This document shows positions 19,412-28,347 of a DNA stretch of 64,000 bases, piece after piece. The first letter of the stretch is position 1; each line of letters opens with the position of its first letter. The translations under genes were made by a program, and so were the position numbers. A model generated the notes under the pieces. The model was not told the DNA's origin. It ran no database searches and was given only the letters and a program-made list of their open reading frames with translations. The DNA lies in NCBI GenBank assembly GCA_021773135.1, contig JAJFKP010000037.1, positions 1 through 64,000 of the forward strand, read 5' to 3'. The stretch comes from Woeseiaceae bacterium (GTDB lineage Bacteria; Pseudomonadota; Gammaproteobacteria; Steroidobacterales; Woeseiaceae).

Positions 19412-20082
19412 TGCCGGACCTTGGCCCGCTGTGGTTATCATTGGCGCTGGCGGGCATAACGACTGTCATTCTGCTGGTTATTGGCACGCCGTTGGCCTGG
19501 TGGCTTGCCGGTACGTCATCACGCTGGAAACCGGCCATTGAAGCCGTCACTGCGTTACCCCTGGTACTGCCGCCAACCGTGCTGGGATTTTATTTCCTGA
19601 TCGTACTGGGGCCGGCATCTCCGGTAGGCGGATTCTGGGTTCGCATCACAGGCGAGGCGCTGACATTTTCTTTCAGCGGGCTGGTCGTCGCATCCGTTGT
19701 TTATTCGTTACCTTTCATGGTGCAGCCATTACAAAACGCGTTCGAATCAGTCGGGCGCGCCCCGCTGGAGGCAGCCGCGACACTGCGGGCACGTCCGATT
19801 GATGCGTTCTTTTCTGTCGCCGTACCCTTGTCGAAACGCGGCTTCATTTCCGCCGCTGTCCTGTCGTTCGCGCACACCATCGGCGAATTTGGGGTCGTGC
19901 TCATGGTTGGTGGCAATATCCCGGGCAAAACGAAAGTGATTTCAATCGCGATCTACGAGCATGTTGAAACACTAAACTATGCAGAGGCACACGTACTGTC
20001 TGCCGGACTGTTGCTGTTCTCTTTTCTAGCGCTGTTTTCATTGTACGCATTCCGGCGTGGAAGTCCGGCCTATGTCCGCTAA
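19411..20082 (+). CDS. modB: Molybdate ABC transporter permease
   Basis: 223 residues with about five membrane helices. It has the ModB signature PLVLPPTVLGFYFL and the cytoplasmic loop EAAATLRARPIDAFFSVAVPL that docks on the ATPase, followed by AHTIGEFGVVLMVGGNIPGKT. It forms the inner-membrane channel with ModA and ModC. The gene overlaps both neighbours, giving a tightly coupled modABC operon. Confidence 0.95.
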   Translation: MPDLGPLWLSLALAGITTVILLVIGTPLAWWLAGTSSRWKPAIEAVTALPLVLPPTVLGFYFLIVLGPASPVGGFWVRITGEALTFSFSGLVVASVVYSLPFMVQPLQNAFESVGRAPLEAAATLRARPIDAFFSVAVPLSKRGFISAAVLSFAHTIGEFGVVLMVGGNIPGKTKVISIAIYEHVETLNYAEAHVLSAGLLLFSFLALFSLYAFRRGSPAYVR

Positions 20083-21166
20083 CGCCAGACATGCTCTGCG
20101 ACTGCGAGCCCGGGTCGATTTTCCGGGATTTCGCCTGGACGTTGATGAAGTTCTGGAATTAACCGGCGTGACGGGACTGTTCGGGCCAAGTGGTAGCGGT
20201 AAAAGTACATTGCTGCGTGTCATCGCCGGACTGGAAGAAGGGGTCAACGGCAGCGTCTCATTCAACGACAAAGTTTGGCAGGACGGCACGGTATTTCTGC
20301 CAGCGTGTGCGCGCCCGGTCGGCTACGTATTCCAGGACGCCCGCCTGTTCTCGCACCTTAGCGTGGAAGGGAATCTGCTGTTTGCTGCCAATCGCAGCGC
20401 GGACCAAGGCATTGCGCTGGCTGAAGCCGTCAGCGCTATGGGTCTGCAGCCGCTGCTGCAGCGGCATGTTGATACGTTGTCGGGGGGCGAGCGGCAGCGA
20501 GTTGCTATTGCGCGGACACTGCTGACGAACCCGCAGCTGCTATTGCTCGACGAACCGCTTGCGGCCCTGGACACGCAGCGCAAACGCGAAATACTCCCTT
20601 ACATCGACGGTCTGCCGGGCAGATTCGGCATTCCGGCAATTTATGTCAGTCACTCGGTCGATGAGATTGCCCGCCTGGCTGACAACGTCATGCTCCTGGA
20701 TGGCGGCCGTATTGTAGCTGCAGGGCGAGTGGAAAAAATACTCAACCGGAACGAACCTCGCTCCAGCCAAATGGGTTTTGAAGCCGTCTCAGTCCTGCAG
20801 GTTACGGTGCTTGAACATTTGCCCGAACTCCATCTGCTGCGGGTCGACCACCACGGTCAGACGCTCACTGTGCCCGCAGTGGACCGGGTCACAACAGGCG
20901 AATCCCTGCGTCTGTCCGTGCATTCGGGTGACGTCGTGCTTGCCACGGATTTACCTACGGGTTTGAGCGTACGCAATGTACTGAATGGCACCGTCATCGA
21001 TATTGCCGAGGACCCGACAGGTGCCTTCGCCAAGGTCGACGTTGACGTAAATGGGGCAACGATAAGAGCTCAGCTGACACGGCACGCCGTGCATGAATTA
21101 AAGCTCAATGCGGGCAGTGACGTTTACGTACTGCTCAAAACTGCGTCATTCGATCGGGACTTTTAG
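20072..21166 (+). CDS. modC: Molybdate ABC transporter ATP-binding protein
   Basis: 364 residues from ATG 20072, which has GGAAG upstream; a GTG at 20057 is an alternative. Walker A GPSGSGKST, Q-loop, signature LSGGERQRVAIAR and Walker B LLLLDEPLAALD are intact. The C-terminal third (about 285-360) is a Mop/TOBE molybdate-binding domain, as usual for ModC. It powers molybdate uptake. No ModE regulator gene and no recognisable Moco riboswitch lie nearby. Confidence 0.95.
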   Translation: MSANARHALRLRARVDFPGFRLDVDEVLELTGVTGLFGPSGSGKSTLLRVIAGLEEGVNGSVSFNDKVWQDGTVFLPACARPVGYVFQDARLFSHLSVEGNLLFAANRSADQGIALAEAVSAMGLQPLLQRHVDTLSGGERQRVAIARTLLTNPQLLLLDEPLAALDTQRKREILPYIDGLPGRFGIPAIYVSHSVDEIARLADNVMLLDGGRIVAAGRVEKILNRNEPRSSQMGFEAVSVLQVTVLEHLPELHLLRVDHHGQTLTVPAVDRVTTGESLRLSVHSGDVVLATDLPTGLSVRNVLNGTVIDIAEDPTGAFAKVDVDVNGATIRAQLTRHAVHELKLNAGSDVYVLLKTASFDRDF

Positions 21167-21182
21167 CAGCGGGTCGCGGCTG

Positions 21183-21665
21183 TTACTGTTCGGGATCACT
21201 CTCCGTGCCAATCTTTTCCGGTTCCGGCATTGGCAATGGTTTCGGTGGTGGATTTTCCGTTGGCCCGTCCTTGAGCGCCTGCGCGTCCTCGCGCGTAATC
21301 TTGATGAATTTTCCGAGACCACAGGCCGTGCCAGTGCGCATGCCGCGCGCATCGCTGTGCAAAACATTGATTGAGTCGATATCGCAAAGTCGGCTGGCCG
21401 CCGTTCTGTAGGAAAAACGGTCTTCGCGTGCCAGCCCGGGGCAGCGGCGCGAGAGAATATTGTGGTAAACGACATCACCGCGCATATAGAACAGGACGTT
21501 GCGGTCGTCGATGATATCCGTGGTGCGGATGGACCTTACCGAGATGCAGTTCGTAACGCTGTCATCACTTACCGGTTCCTCATCCTGCGCGTAGGCTGCG
21601 AGCGCCGGAAAGGTCAGGCCAGCCAGCAGGCCCAATAACACGTTATTTGTCATTTGCTTGTACAT
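21183..21665 (-). CDS. DUF6491 family periplasmic protein
   Basis: 160 residues with a signal peptide ending at AYA-QDE. The conserved pattern NCISVRSIRTTDIIDDR, NILSRRCPGL, LCDIDSINV and CGLGKF, with four cysteines, matches DUF6491, a small exported family common in Gammaproteobacteria with no known role. The C-terminal tail is proline- and glutamate-rich. Convergent with modC, with 16 bases between the stops. Confidence 0.8.
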   Translation of the reverse strand: MYKQMTNNVLLGLLAGLTFPALAAYAQDEEPVSDDSVTNCISVRSIRTTDIIDDRNVLFYMRGDVVYHNILSRRCPGLAREDRFSYRTAASRLCDIDSINVLHSDARGMRTGTACGLGKFIKITREDAQALKDGPTENPPPKPLPMPEPEKIGTESDPEQ

Positions 21666-21748
21666 ACCAGAATTACCTATGATTAAGTCTACATCGAAAA
21701 GTTGACGAATTGCCGCAACTGCGCCCTACCTCAAGAGTAATTAGAAGC

Positions 21749-22930
21749 ATGTCACTACAACTAAGTTCCCGCCATGAGTGGGTAAGAAAATCGGAATTGA
21801 GGGCCATGAGCGTTGCCTGTGAGCGCGTCGGTGGTATCAACCTGTCTCAGGGTGTCTGTGATCTCGCGGTCCCCGCGCCGGTATTAAGCGGCGCAAAAAA
21901 AGCGATCGACCAGGGCGACAACAGCTATTCCCGACACGACGGCACCGGACCATTACGCCGCGCGCTGGCAGAAAAATACCGGCTCCGCGCGGGACTTGAC
22001 GTTGACGCCGAGCATAACGTCGTTGTTACTGCCGGTGCGACGGGGGCGCTCTATTGTTCCTGTCTTGCACTACTTGAGCCGGGCGACGAAGTCATCCTGT
22101 TCGAGCCCTACTACAGTTATCACGAAAGCACGCTGATCGCGACAGAGGCGGTGCCGGTTTTTATCCCGACGCAGGCACCCGACTGGTCGTTTTCGATGCA
22201 GGATCTGGAAAAGGCCGTCTCCAGCAAGACCCGGGCCATAATCGTCAATACGCCTTCGAACCCGTCAGGCAAGGTGTGGAGTCGGGCGGAGCTTGAGCTG
22301 GTCGCCGAGTTCTCGAAACGGCACGATCTGTTTGTCTTCACTGACGAGATCTACGAACACTTCGTCTTTGATGATCTCGAGCACATAAGTATCGCTGCAT
22401 TGCTGGATATGTGGGACCGAACGATAACGATTTCCGGTTTGTCGAAGACTTTCAGCATAACGGGCTGGCGTATTGGTTACGCGATTTGCCCGGCGAAATG
22501 GGCCGAGGCGATCGGAAACTTCAGCGACCTCGTTTACGTTTGTGCGCCTACACCGCTGCAAATGGGGGCGGCGGCCGGCATCGTTGAGCTTGACGATGCG
22601 TACTTCGAGAAGCTGGCAAAAAAATATCGCAGGAAAAGAGAGATTCTCTGTAGCTCGCTCACCGAGGCAGGCCTGATTCCGTGCATACCGCAGGGTGCAT
22701 ACTATGTGCTTGCTGACGTATCCATGTTGCCCGGCGCCGATAGCAAGGAAAAAGCAATGTACCTGCTCGACAAGACCGGCGTCGCCAGCGTGCCTGGAGA
22801 ATCTTTTTTCAAAGGGGCGGCAGGCAGGGATATCGTTCGATTCTGCTTCGCCAAGGAAGATGCAGTGATTGAGGAAGCCTGTCGGCGTCTCGAAACGCTG
22901 CGCCTGTCGGGATCGAAAAAAGCTTCCTAG
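21749..22930 (+). CDS. Pyridoxal-phosphate aminotransferase, class I
   Basis: 393 residues from ATG 21749 (an upstream TTG at 21710 is less likely). Motifs: GGINLSQGVCDL, NTPSNPSGKV, FTDEIYEHFVFD and the PLP lysine in SGLSKTFSITGWRIGY, which place it in the aminotransferase I-gamma group (kynurenine/glutamine or methionine type). Its amino donor cannot be told from sequence. It is followed after nine bases by the DsbA-like gene. Confidence 0.9.
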   Translation: MSLQLSSRHEWVRKSELRAMSVACERVGGINLSQGVCDLAVPAPVLSGAKKAIDQGDNSYSRHDGTGPLRRALAEKYRLRAGLDVDAEHNVVVTAGATGALYCSCLALLEPGDEVILFEPYYSYHESTLIATEAVPVFIPTQAPDWSFSMQDLEKAVSSKTRAIIVNTPSNPSGKVWSRAELELVAEFSKRHDLFVFTDEIYEHFVFDDLEHISIAALLDMWDRTITISGLSKTFSITGWRIGYAICPAKWAEAIGNFSDLVYVCAPTPLQMGAAAGIVELDDAYFEKLAKKYRRKREILCSSLTEAGLIPCIPQGAYYVLADVSMLPGADSKEKAMYLLDKTGVASVPGESFFKGAAGRDIVRFCFAKEDAVIEEACRRLETLRLSGSKKAS

Positions 22931-22939
22931 CTGCTAACG

Positions 22940-23548
22940 ATGGCCACGCTTCATTATTTTCATGATCCCATGTGTTCCTGGTGTTGGGGATATCGCCCGG
23001 TGTCGGATCGCCTGTTTGCATCGCTGCCGGGCGGCGTCAGGTTGCACAAAACTGTTGGCGGATTGGCGCCCGACTCCGACGCACCCATGCCAGATAACTT
23101 GCGCAAGGCATTGCCTGAGGCCTGGCGGAAAATTCACGCCATGCTGGGCACCGAGTTCAACTTTGCTTTCTGGACCGAGTGCGAGCCACGACGCTCGACA
23201 TATCCCGCGTGCAGAGCAGTGCTGGCCGCCGGGAAACAGGATCAGTATGACCAGATGACGGACGCCATTCAGCGCGCCTACTACCTGCGCGCAATGAACC
23301 CATCGAATCTTGACACGTTGCAACTGCTGGCCGAGGAACTCGGCCTGGATAGCGACAGATTTGCCGCTGATATCCGTTCACCTGAAGTTGAGGCTGACTT
23401 GCAGCAGCAGGTGCAGTTTGCCCGGCAGTCGCCGATTGACGGTTTCCCGTCGCTGGTCCTGGAACTGGAAGGGTCAATGGTCCCGGTTACTCGCGACTAT
23501 AAGGATCATCGTCCGACGCTGGCACACGTGCAACGCTTGTTGGTTTAA
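22940..23548 (+). CDS. Cytosolic DsbA/FrnE-like thiol oxidoreductase
   Basis: 202 residues, no signal peptide. The thioredoxin-fold start MATLHYFHDPMCSWCWGY carries the CxxC pair (CSWC), and a cis-Pro segment GFPSLVLE lies near residue 165. This is the FrnE/DsbA-like group of cytosolic disulfide oxidoreductases, several of which act in glutathione or oxidative-stress chemistry. Partner unknown. Confidence 0.87.
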   Translation: MATLHYFHDPMCSWCWGYRPVSDRLFASLPGGVRLHKTVGGLAPDSDAPMPDNLRKALPEAWRKIHAMLGTEFNFAFWTECEPRRSTYPACRAVLAAGKQDQYDQMTDAIQRAYYLRAMNPSNLDTLQLLAEELGLDSDRFAADIRSPEVEADLQQQVQFARQSPIDGFPSLVLELEGSMVPVTRDYKDHRPTLAHVQRLLV

Positions 23549-23748
23549 CGGTCCCGGGCATTTTCTCGCAGAGAGTGACGCATTGCGGCTTTAGCTGCGT
23601 TTAGTAGACCACGTATCAATGACGAAACAATCGTCCTGCGACTCGTACCACCTATCTCTTGCGGCGTCTCATTTTCGCATCAGGCCAGGTTGAGACGATC
23701 GGCCGAACCGAATACTAAGATTAGTCGGGACGGCTTTGTTGCATTCGA

Positions 23749-24570
23749 TTATCGCTCAACCGACATGCTCGCAATCAGGCAACCGCAGGCAAATTCAGGG
23801 ATGGGTTTGTAAAAGTCAATTTCGCCGCGCCCACCGGCGGCACCGGCTACGGCGATAGACGTCCGTATTTCCAGTGCTCCGCCGCCGGCATCCTGCACAA
23901 TTGTTTCATCCGCATAGCCCGTCATCTCGTCAATATCATTGGCAGCCCAGTGAGCGAGAAACTGCTCGTCCCATGCCGCGTTTATCTTGCCGCTGTCCGG
24001 TGTGCATGGCCAATGCGACGTGCCACCGGTGCTGATCAGGGCGATTCGTTCCGGGACCTCATCGAATGCTCGTCGCAGTGCGCGGCCGAAAGCGTAGGCC
24101 CGCCTGAGTGGCGAAAACGGTGGCGACTGGCAGTTTATGTTTGCCGGTATTACCGGCAGATCGTATGCCGGAGTCAGGTGGTGCAACGGCACCATGATGC
24201 CGTGATCGAATTTCCATTCTTCTGCGTAAGCGACGTCTGCGTCACGCATAGTTAATTCAATAACCCGTCGAGACAATGCTGCATTGCCGGGTACGCGCGT
24301 TCTGGGAACGCCGAGCCAGCCTGGATCCTCGATCGGACCCGCATAGTGATCGCTCATACCGATCGCATAGGCAGGCATGTTATTTGCAAAAAAGTTGGCG
24401 AAGTGTTCTGCAGAAATAATGAAAAGCGCATCGGGTCCGGTTGTCTCAATGGCTTTTCGCATGCCTGCGAATGCACGCATTAATGCCTGATAGTCATGCG
24501 GATTCGCGGCTGCCGGACGGTTGGTGATTCCAGGTGCGTGGCAGCAAACGCCGGCGTAGACAAGACTCAT
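23749..24570 (-). CDS. Solitary LigB-type extradiol dioxygenase
   Basis: 273 residues, close paralogue of the dioxygenase at 55486: both begin MSLVYAGV and share NNMPAY, AEEWKFDHGIMVPL and TPDSGKIN. The expected LigB ligands are present: His11 (CHAPGI), His56 (AEHFANFF), a catalytic-type His in GGTSHWP and a C-terminal Glu in ALEIRTS. By family, an Fe(II) enzyme that opens catechol-type rings with O2. Unlike the 55 kb copy, there is no LigA-like partner gene; its neighbour is a GST. Confidence 0.85.
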   Translation of the reverse strand: MSLVYAGVCCHAPGITNRPAAANPHDYQALMRAFAGMRKAIETTGPDALFIISAEHFANFFANNMPAYAIGMSDHYAGPIEDPGWLGVPRTRVPGNAALSRRVIELTMRDADVAYAEEWKFDHGIMVPLHHLTPAYDLPVIPANINCQSPPFSPLRRAYAFGRALRRAFDEVPERIALISTGGTSHWPCTPDSGKINAAWDEQFLAHWAANDIDEMTGYADETIVQDAGGGALEIRTSIAVAGAAGGRGEIDFYKPIPEFACGCLIASMSVER

Positions 24571-24593
24571 TCTACGAAGCTCATGTCTCTCGC

Positions 24594-25283
24594 CTAGGGG
24601 GCCGCTAAGTTGTCAGGCGTTATGCCTTCGCGCCGCAGGCATTTCCAGGTCGCTTCCCGCGCAAAAATTCGTTCCGCATGATCTCGCCACGCAGGCATAT
24701 TCGCTACGTGCGGCACAATGTCATCGCGCTGGCTCCAGATCCAGAATACGAGCAGATAGGGGTCAACAACGCTGTAATTATCACCGAGAGCCCATTTTTT
24801 TCCTGCCAGTCGCCGGTCGACTTCGAGCAAGGTTTTTTTCAGATTTGGTATGCCCACTTCGTGCAGCTGCGGATAAAGTGCCGGGTCGCTGATCAGGTAG
24901 TGCGGTTTAAATAACGGCCGAAATGCAATGTGTACGGTGGCGGTCAGGAAATTCATCCATTCATGCGCCCGCGCTCGAGCCAGCGGGTTATTTTGCGGAA
25001 TAAGATTTAAGTCGGTCGAGTCTCCGATGAAACTCAATATGGCCTGCGCCTCGGTCAGGACCTCGTCGTCGATCAGTAAAGCGGGGATTTTGCCCCAGGG
25101 GTTCACTCGCAGGTATTGTTCCGCCTGGTGTTCACCCTCCCTGATTTTTACGATCTCAACAGAGTAGGGTAGCCCGGATTCTTCCAGCGCGATATGGCAA
25201 GCAAGCGAACATGCTCGCGGGCTGGCGAAGAGTTTAAGGTCTGGCAATGGAGTTCCCCGATTGGCTGGCGCACAATTTGCCAT
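24594..25283 (-). CDS. Glutathione S-transferase family protein
   Basis: 229 residues if started at ATG 25283; the frame stays open to 25346. It has a thioredoxin-like N-terminal domain (SPRACSLACHIALEESG, NPWGKIPALL, EAQAIL) and an all-helical C-terminal domain, as in bacterial beta-class GSTs; the Cys in ACSLACH is the usual position of the beta-class catalytic Cys. Same strand as, and 23 bases upstream of, the solitary LigB gene, so a combined role in aromatic breakdown, such as maleylpyruvate-type isomerisation, is possible but unproven. Confidence 0.87.
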   Translation of the reverse strand: MANCAPANRGTPLPDLKLFASPRACSLACHIALEESGLPYSVEIVKIREGEHQAEQYLRVNPWGKIPALLIDDEVLTEAQAILSFIGDSTDLNLIPQNNPLARARAHEWMNFLTATVHIAFRPLFKPHYLISDPALYPQLHEVGIPNLKKTLLEVDRRLAGKKWALGDNYSVVDPYLLVFWIWSQRDDIVPHVANMPAWRDHAERIFAREATWKCLRREGITPDNLAAP

Positions 25284-25439
25284 GATGCCGGTTTCGGGTT
25301 CAACCCAAAAAGCCGAAATCGATAGCGGCGATATCGCCTGACGCAACGCGGCACACCGAACACTTGAATACGGCTGCCACTTGGCTTTTACTTTGGGCTC
25401 ATTGTCGAATCAACACGAATTGCCGAAGGTGGAGAAATA

Positions 25440-25931
25440 ATGTCTATAAGTAAAAAATGTAGCGGACTTTTGATGACGGTCATGCTGTTTACTGTGTGCA
25501 GTGCGCATGCCGCTGAGTTCGAAAAGGGTGATGATGGTGGCATCCTTATTCCGCCGAATGCCGAGATGTTGCTCTACTCCGGATCGATCAACTTCGCGAT
25601 GCCAGACGGCTGTGGCCGCGAGGATCTTGGCAAAGCAGAATGCCCCGCAGGCGACATGGAAGCGCAGGGAACCGCCATCCTGGAAGGATTCAAAGCGCGC
25701 CTGGAAGCGCGTGGGTGGAGCATGGAGAATGTCGTTCGCGCCAATGTGTACGGCGTGGCAGGCGCAGATGGCAAACTCGATTTCGCCGGATTCAATAAGG
25801 CGTTCGCCAAATTCTTCAGCCGCGATGACGGCGGCTGGTATCCGGCTCGAACATTCGTTGAGGTCGCGGCCCTGTTTCGTCCGGAGCTGCTGGTAGAAGT
25901 CGAAATACTGGCAATGAAGGTCAGGGATTAA
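25440..25931 (+). CDS. Exported RidA/YjgF-family protein
   Basis: 163 residues. A signal peptide (about 1-24, ending AHA-AEF) precedes a RidA-like domain with SMENVVRANVYG, the conserved Arg in PARTFVEVAAL and a C-terminal VEVEILAMK. Cytosolic RidA deaminates reactive enamines and imines; export to the periplasm is unusual and implies another substrate. The insertion of cysteines (DGCGRED, AECPAG) fits an extracytoplasmic, perhaps disulfide-bonded, protein. Confidence 0.85.
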   Translation: MSISKKCSGLLMTVMLFTVCSAHAAEFEKGDDGGILIPPNAEMLLYSGSINFAMPDGCGREDLGKAECPAGDMEAQGTAILEGFKARLEARGWSMENVVRANVYGVAGADGKLDFAGFNKAFAKFFSRDDGGWYPARTFVEVAALFRPELLVEVEILAMKVRD

Positions 25932-25978
25932 GCGCGATCGGCGACTGAACCGGTTAGCGTTCCCGGCGCGAGGACGAC

Positions 25979-26716
25979 ATGAGAGCTGGCATAACGATGC
26001 TCATGTTCCTCGCGCTGCCCGGCACGGCATTCGGCGCGGATGATCCAGGGGCCGAGTTTCATATGGCTCGTCTCGTTTATTCGAGCAACCAGGGGCAGCG
26101 GGCCTGGCGGCCCTGGTGGGCGATCGATTATCCGGAAGCCGAGTTTCACCTTACGCGTGGACTCAGTCGACTGACCAACCTCGATGTTGCGGACGACAGT
26201 CGCCATTTACGGCTGACCGACAACGAGATTTTCGATTACCCCTGGCTGTTCGCCCAGCAGCCGGGTCGCTGGCTGCTGCAGGCCGAGGAGGTCGCACGGT
26301 TGAGCGAATATATCGCCCGTGGCGGTTTCCTGGTCGTGGACGATTTTCACGGTCAATTCGATTGGCAGGTCATGAGTAAAGCGCTGGGCCGTGCGTTTCC
26401 GGACTGGCCGATTGTGCGCTTGCCTGAAGATCACGAATTGATGTCGGTCCTGTACGACCTTGATCAAAGCACGCAGATACCGGGCCGGCGACACCTGTAC
26501 CGGGCCGACAACGGCGAGATCAAGGCGCAACTCTATGGTCCTGCCGAGTGGCACGGAATCTATGACGGCAGTGGACGGCTGGTGGTGGCGATCAATTTCA
26601 ACATGGACATGGGAGACGCGTGGGAACACGCGGATGATCCGATATACCCGGTGCCCATGACCTCACTGGCATATCGTTTCGCCGTCAATTATGTCATCTA
26701 TGCGATGACTCACTAG
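25979..26716 (+). CDS. DUF4159 protein, copy 1
   Basis: 245 residues with a signal peptide. DUF4159 hallmarks: EFHMARLVYSS, FDYPWLF, a glycine-rich RGGFLVVDDFHG (Rossmann-like, GATase-related fold), NFNMDMGDAWEHAD and a C-terminal YVIYAMTH. DUF4159 proteins sit beside MoxR/VWA modules in many bacteria, with no known biochemistry. This copy is separated from the main operon by the CPBP protease/regulator pair and resembles the copy at 28348 over most of its length. Confidence 0.85.
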   Translation: MRAGITMLMFLALPGTAFGADDPGAEFHMARLVYSSNQGQRAWRPWWAIDYPEAEFHLTRGLSRLTNLDVADDSRHLRLTDNEIFDYPWLFAQQPGRWLLQAEEVARLSEYIARGGFLVVDDFHGQFDWQVMSKALGRAFPDWPIVRLPEDHELMSVLYDLDQSTQIPGRRHLYRADNGEIKAQLYGPAEWHGIYDGSGRLVVAINFNMDMGDAWEHADDPIYPVPMTSLAYRFAVNYVIYAMTH

Positions 26717-26774
26717 ACTGCGACGACTAATCCTGGTGTGGCGCAGACGCCCGGCTGATCGAAGCGTGTCCGTT

Positions 26775-27524
26775 CTAGGAAGTGTTGAGCATTGCTGCGT
26801 CTGTGTCTGTGTCCACGGGCTTGTTCATGTCGTCGCGACGGATCACTTCGTACGCAGCGCGTCCCTGCAGGATGTCGACCGCGGCATGCAGAATGATCGA
26901 CAGCCACAGGGATCCGCTCAGCAGGTACAGGCCGGCAAAGACGGCCCCAACCAATGTGACCTTGGGCAGATTGGCCACGCCCTGGTAGGCGTGAGCGATG
27001 CCGAAGCCGAGCACACTGATCAAGGCCGCTAACCAGACCGGCATAAACTGGCTGAAGTACCAGATCATAAAACCGCGCCACAGGGTCTCTTCGACAATAC
27101 CGGCGGTCAATGACAGTGCGTAGAAGCGTGCGAGTTCGTTGCCGTTTCGCGGAATGATGATCTCAAGAGTGCCGAGCTGGCCGCGGAAATTACGGATATC
27201 TTCGTTTGGTGCAGCCTGGATCTGCCGGATCTGCATAATAAGAAGGACAATGCCCAGCGCCGCTGCAATGACGCCAATATAGAAAGATAAATTCGTTGTC
27301 AGTCCAAACCCCAGCGTCTGCATGCTCCTGCCCTGGTAGAGCCACGCGCCGACGGTCAGGGCGAACAGCGCCCACTGGCCGGTGATCGTCATCTGGTACA
27401 GATAGCTGCGGTGGACGGTTTCGCCTGCTGCAATGCGCCGCAGCAATCGCTGGAAACTCATGTAGCCGACTACAGGGTGGATGACGGCAAGGATGACAAG
27501 CAGCAAATGATCGATAGGAGTCAT
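26775..27524 (-). CDS. CPBP-family intramembrane metalloprotease
   Basis: 249 residues, about six or seven membrane helices. The CPBP (Rce1/abortive-infection-type) active-site motifs are all present: EETLWRG (EExxxR), FGIAH (FxxxH) and HAAVD (HxxxD). The family cleaves membrane peptides or prenylated proteins; in bacteria some members act in bacteriocin self-protection. It is divergent from the HTH regulator, with a strong palindrome between them, so it is probably that regulator's target. Confidence 0.9.
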   Translation of the reverse strand: MTPIDHLLLVILAVIHPVVGYMSFQRLLRRIAAGETVHRSYLYQMTITGQWALFALTVGAWLYQGRSMQTLGFGLTTNLSFYIGVIAAALGIVLLIMQIRQIQAAPNEDIRNFRGQLGTLEIIIPRNGNELARFYALSLTAGIVEETLWRGFMIWYFSQFMPVWLAALISVLGFGIAHAYQGVANLPKVTLVGAVFAGLYLLSGSLWLSIILHAAVDILQGRAAYEVIRRDDMNKPVDTDTDAAMLNTS

Positions 27525-27558
27525 GTTTGTTTCCGTGAGGATGAATATTTATACTAGT

Positions 27559-27590
27559 GTGAATAAAGTTTATTCACGCTTTTGTGAATA
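27559..27590. promoter_or_regulatory. Palindromic operator between CPBP protease and HTH regulator
   Basis: A perfect 19-base inverted repeat, GTGAATAAA-G-TTTATTCAC at 27559-27577, is followed by a third half-site GTGAATA at 27584-27590; a weaker GATGAATA lies at 27540-27547. Its position in the divergent promoter region, in front of an ArsR-like gene, makes it a likely binding site for that regulator, controlling both genes. Confidence 0.75.
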
Positions 27591-27634
27591 GTCAAGATGA
27601 ATTTTTTATATTTAATAAACAAAGGGTTACCTGA

Positions 27635-28210
27635 ATGGACACCTATGTCGTTAAGCGCCTGGAGCAGGCGAAGCTACTGTCCGACCCATTCAAACTGAAA
27701 CTTTTGGAGGGTTTTGCCGGAAAACCGTCGACGACCAAGCAAGTGGCTGATCGCATGGGGGAGAAGGCGCCGCGTCTGTACCGGCATGTTGATGCGCTGG
27801 TCGACGAAGGGCTCCTGACGCTGGTCGAGGAAAAACCGAAACGCGGCACGATCGAACGTTACTACACGACTGTCGCTGCTCGATTCGAGGTAGATCCGGA
27901 ACTGTTTTCTCCTGTGACGGGCAACGACAACGAAATGGCTGAGATGATTCGTGCATTATTCCGTGACACCGAGTCAGACCTGTTGCGGATCTTTGCAGCC
28001 AAGGGAAACAACGAGCCCGACCCGCATGACTTGCCGCTGGTCATGAAAGTAGCTCTAAGGGGTTCGCGGGCCGAAATCGAGGCGCTCAGAGAAAAGCTCG
28101 AAGCCTGGCTGGCAGAATGCGAAATACTTGCAACAGCGGAAGACCTGTCCGAGGACAGCGTTTCCTACAATGGACTCCTTGCTTTCTATCCTGCAGACAC
28201 CGGAAAGTAG
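27635..28210 (+). CDS. ArsR-like winged-helix regulator
   Basis: 191 residues. Residues about 10-90 form a winged helix-turn-helix (LLSDPFKLKLLEGFAGKPS, TTKQVADRMGEKAPRLYRHVDALVDEGLLT, then a basic wing). No ArsR-type metal cysteines are seen. The C-terminal half resembles a small effector or dimerisation domain. It is divergent from the CPBP protease gene and probably represses it and itself through the palindrome at 27559. Confidence 0.85.
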   Translation: MDTYVVKRLEQAKLLSDPFKLKLLEGFAGKPSTTKQVADRMGEKAPRLYRHVDALVDEGLLTLVEEKPKRGTIERYYTTVAARFEVDPELFSPVTGNDNEMAEMIRALFRDTESDLLRIFAAKGNNEPDPHDLPLVMKVALRGSRAEIEALREKLEAWLAECEILATAEDLSEDSVSYNGLLAFYPADTGK

Positions 28211-28347
28211 GCATATATTGTGTGCTTGCTATTCTGTCTGACGTAGAGTGGAAAAATTAGGTGTGCATTTGCTGCCAATCCGATTGAATTTATGCATCGC
28301 TACGATGGTCTGTAATATAGCCCGAGCAAAACAGGAAGCTCCCGATA

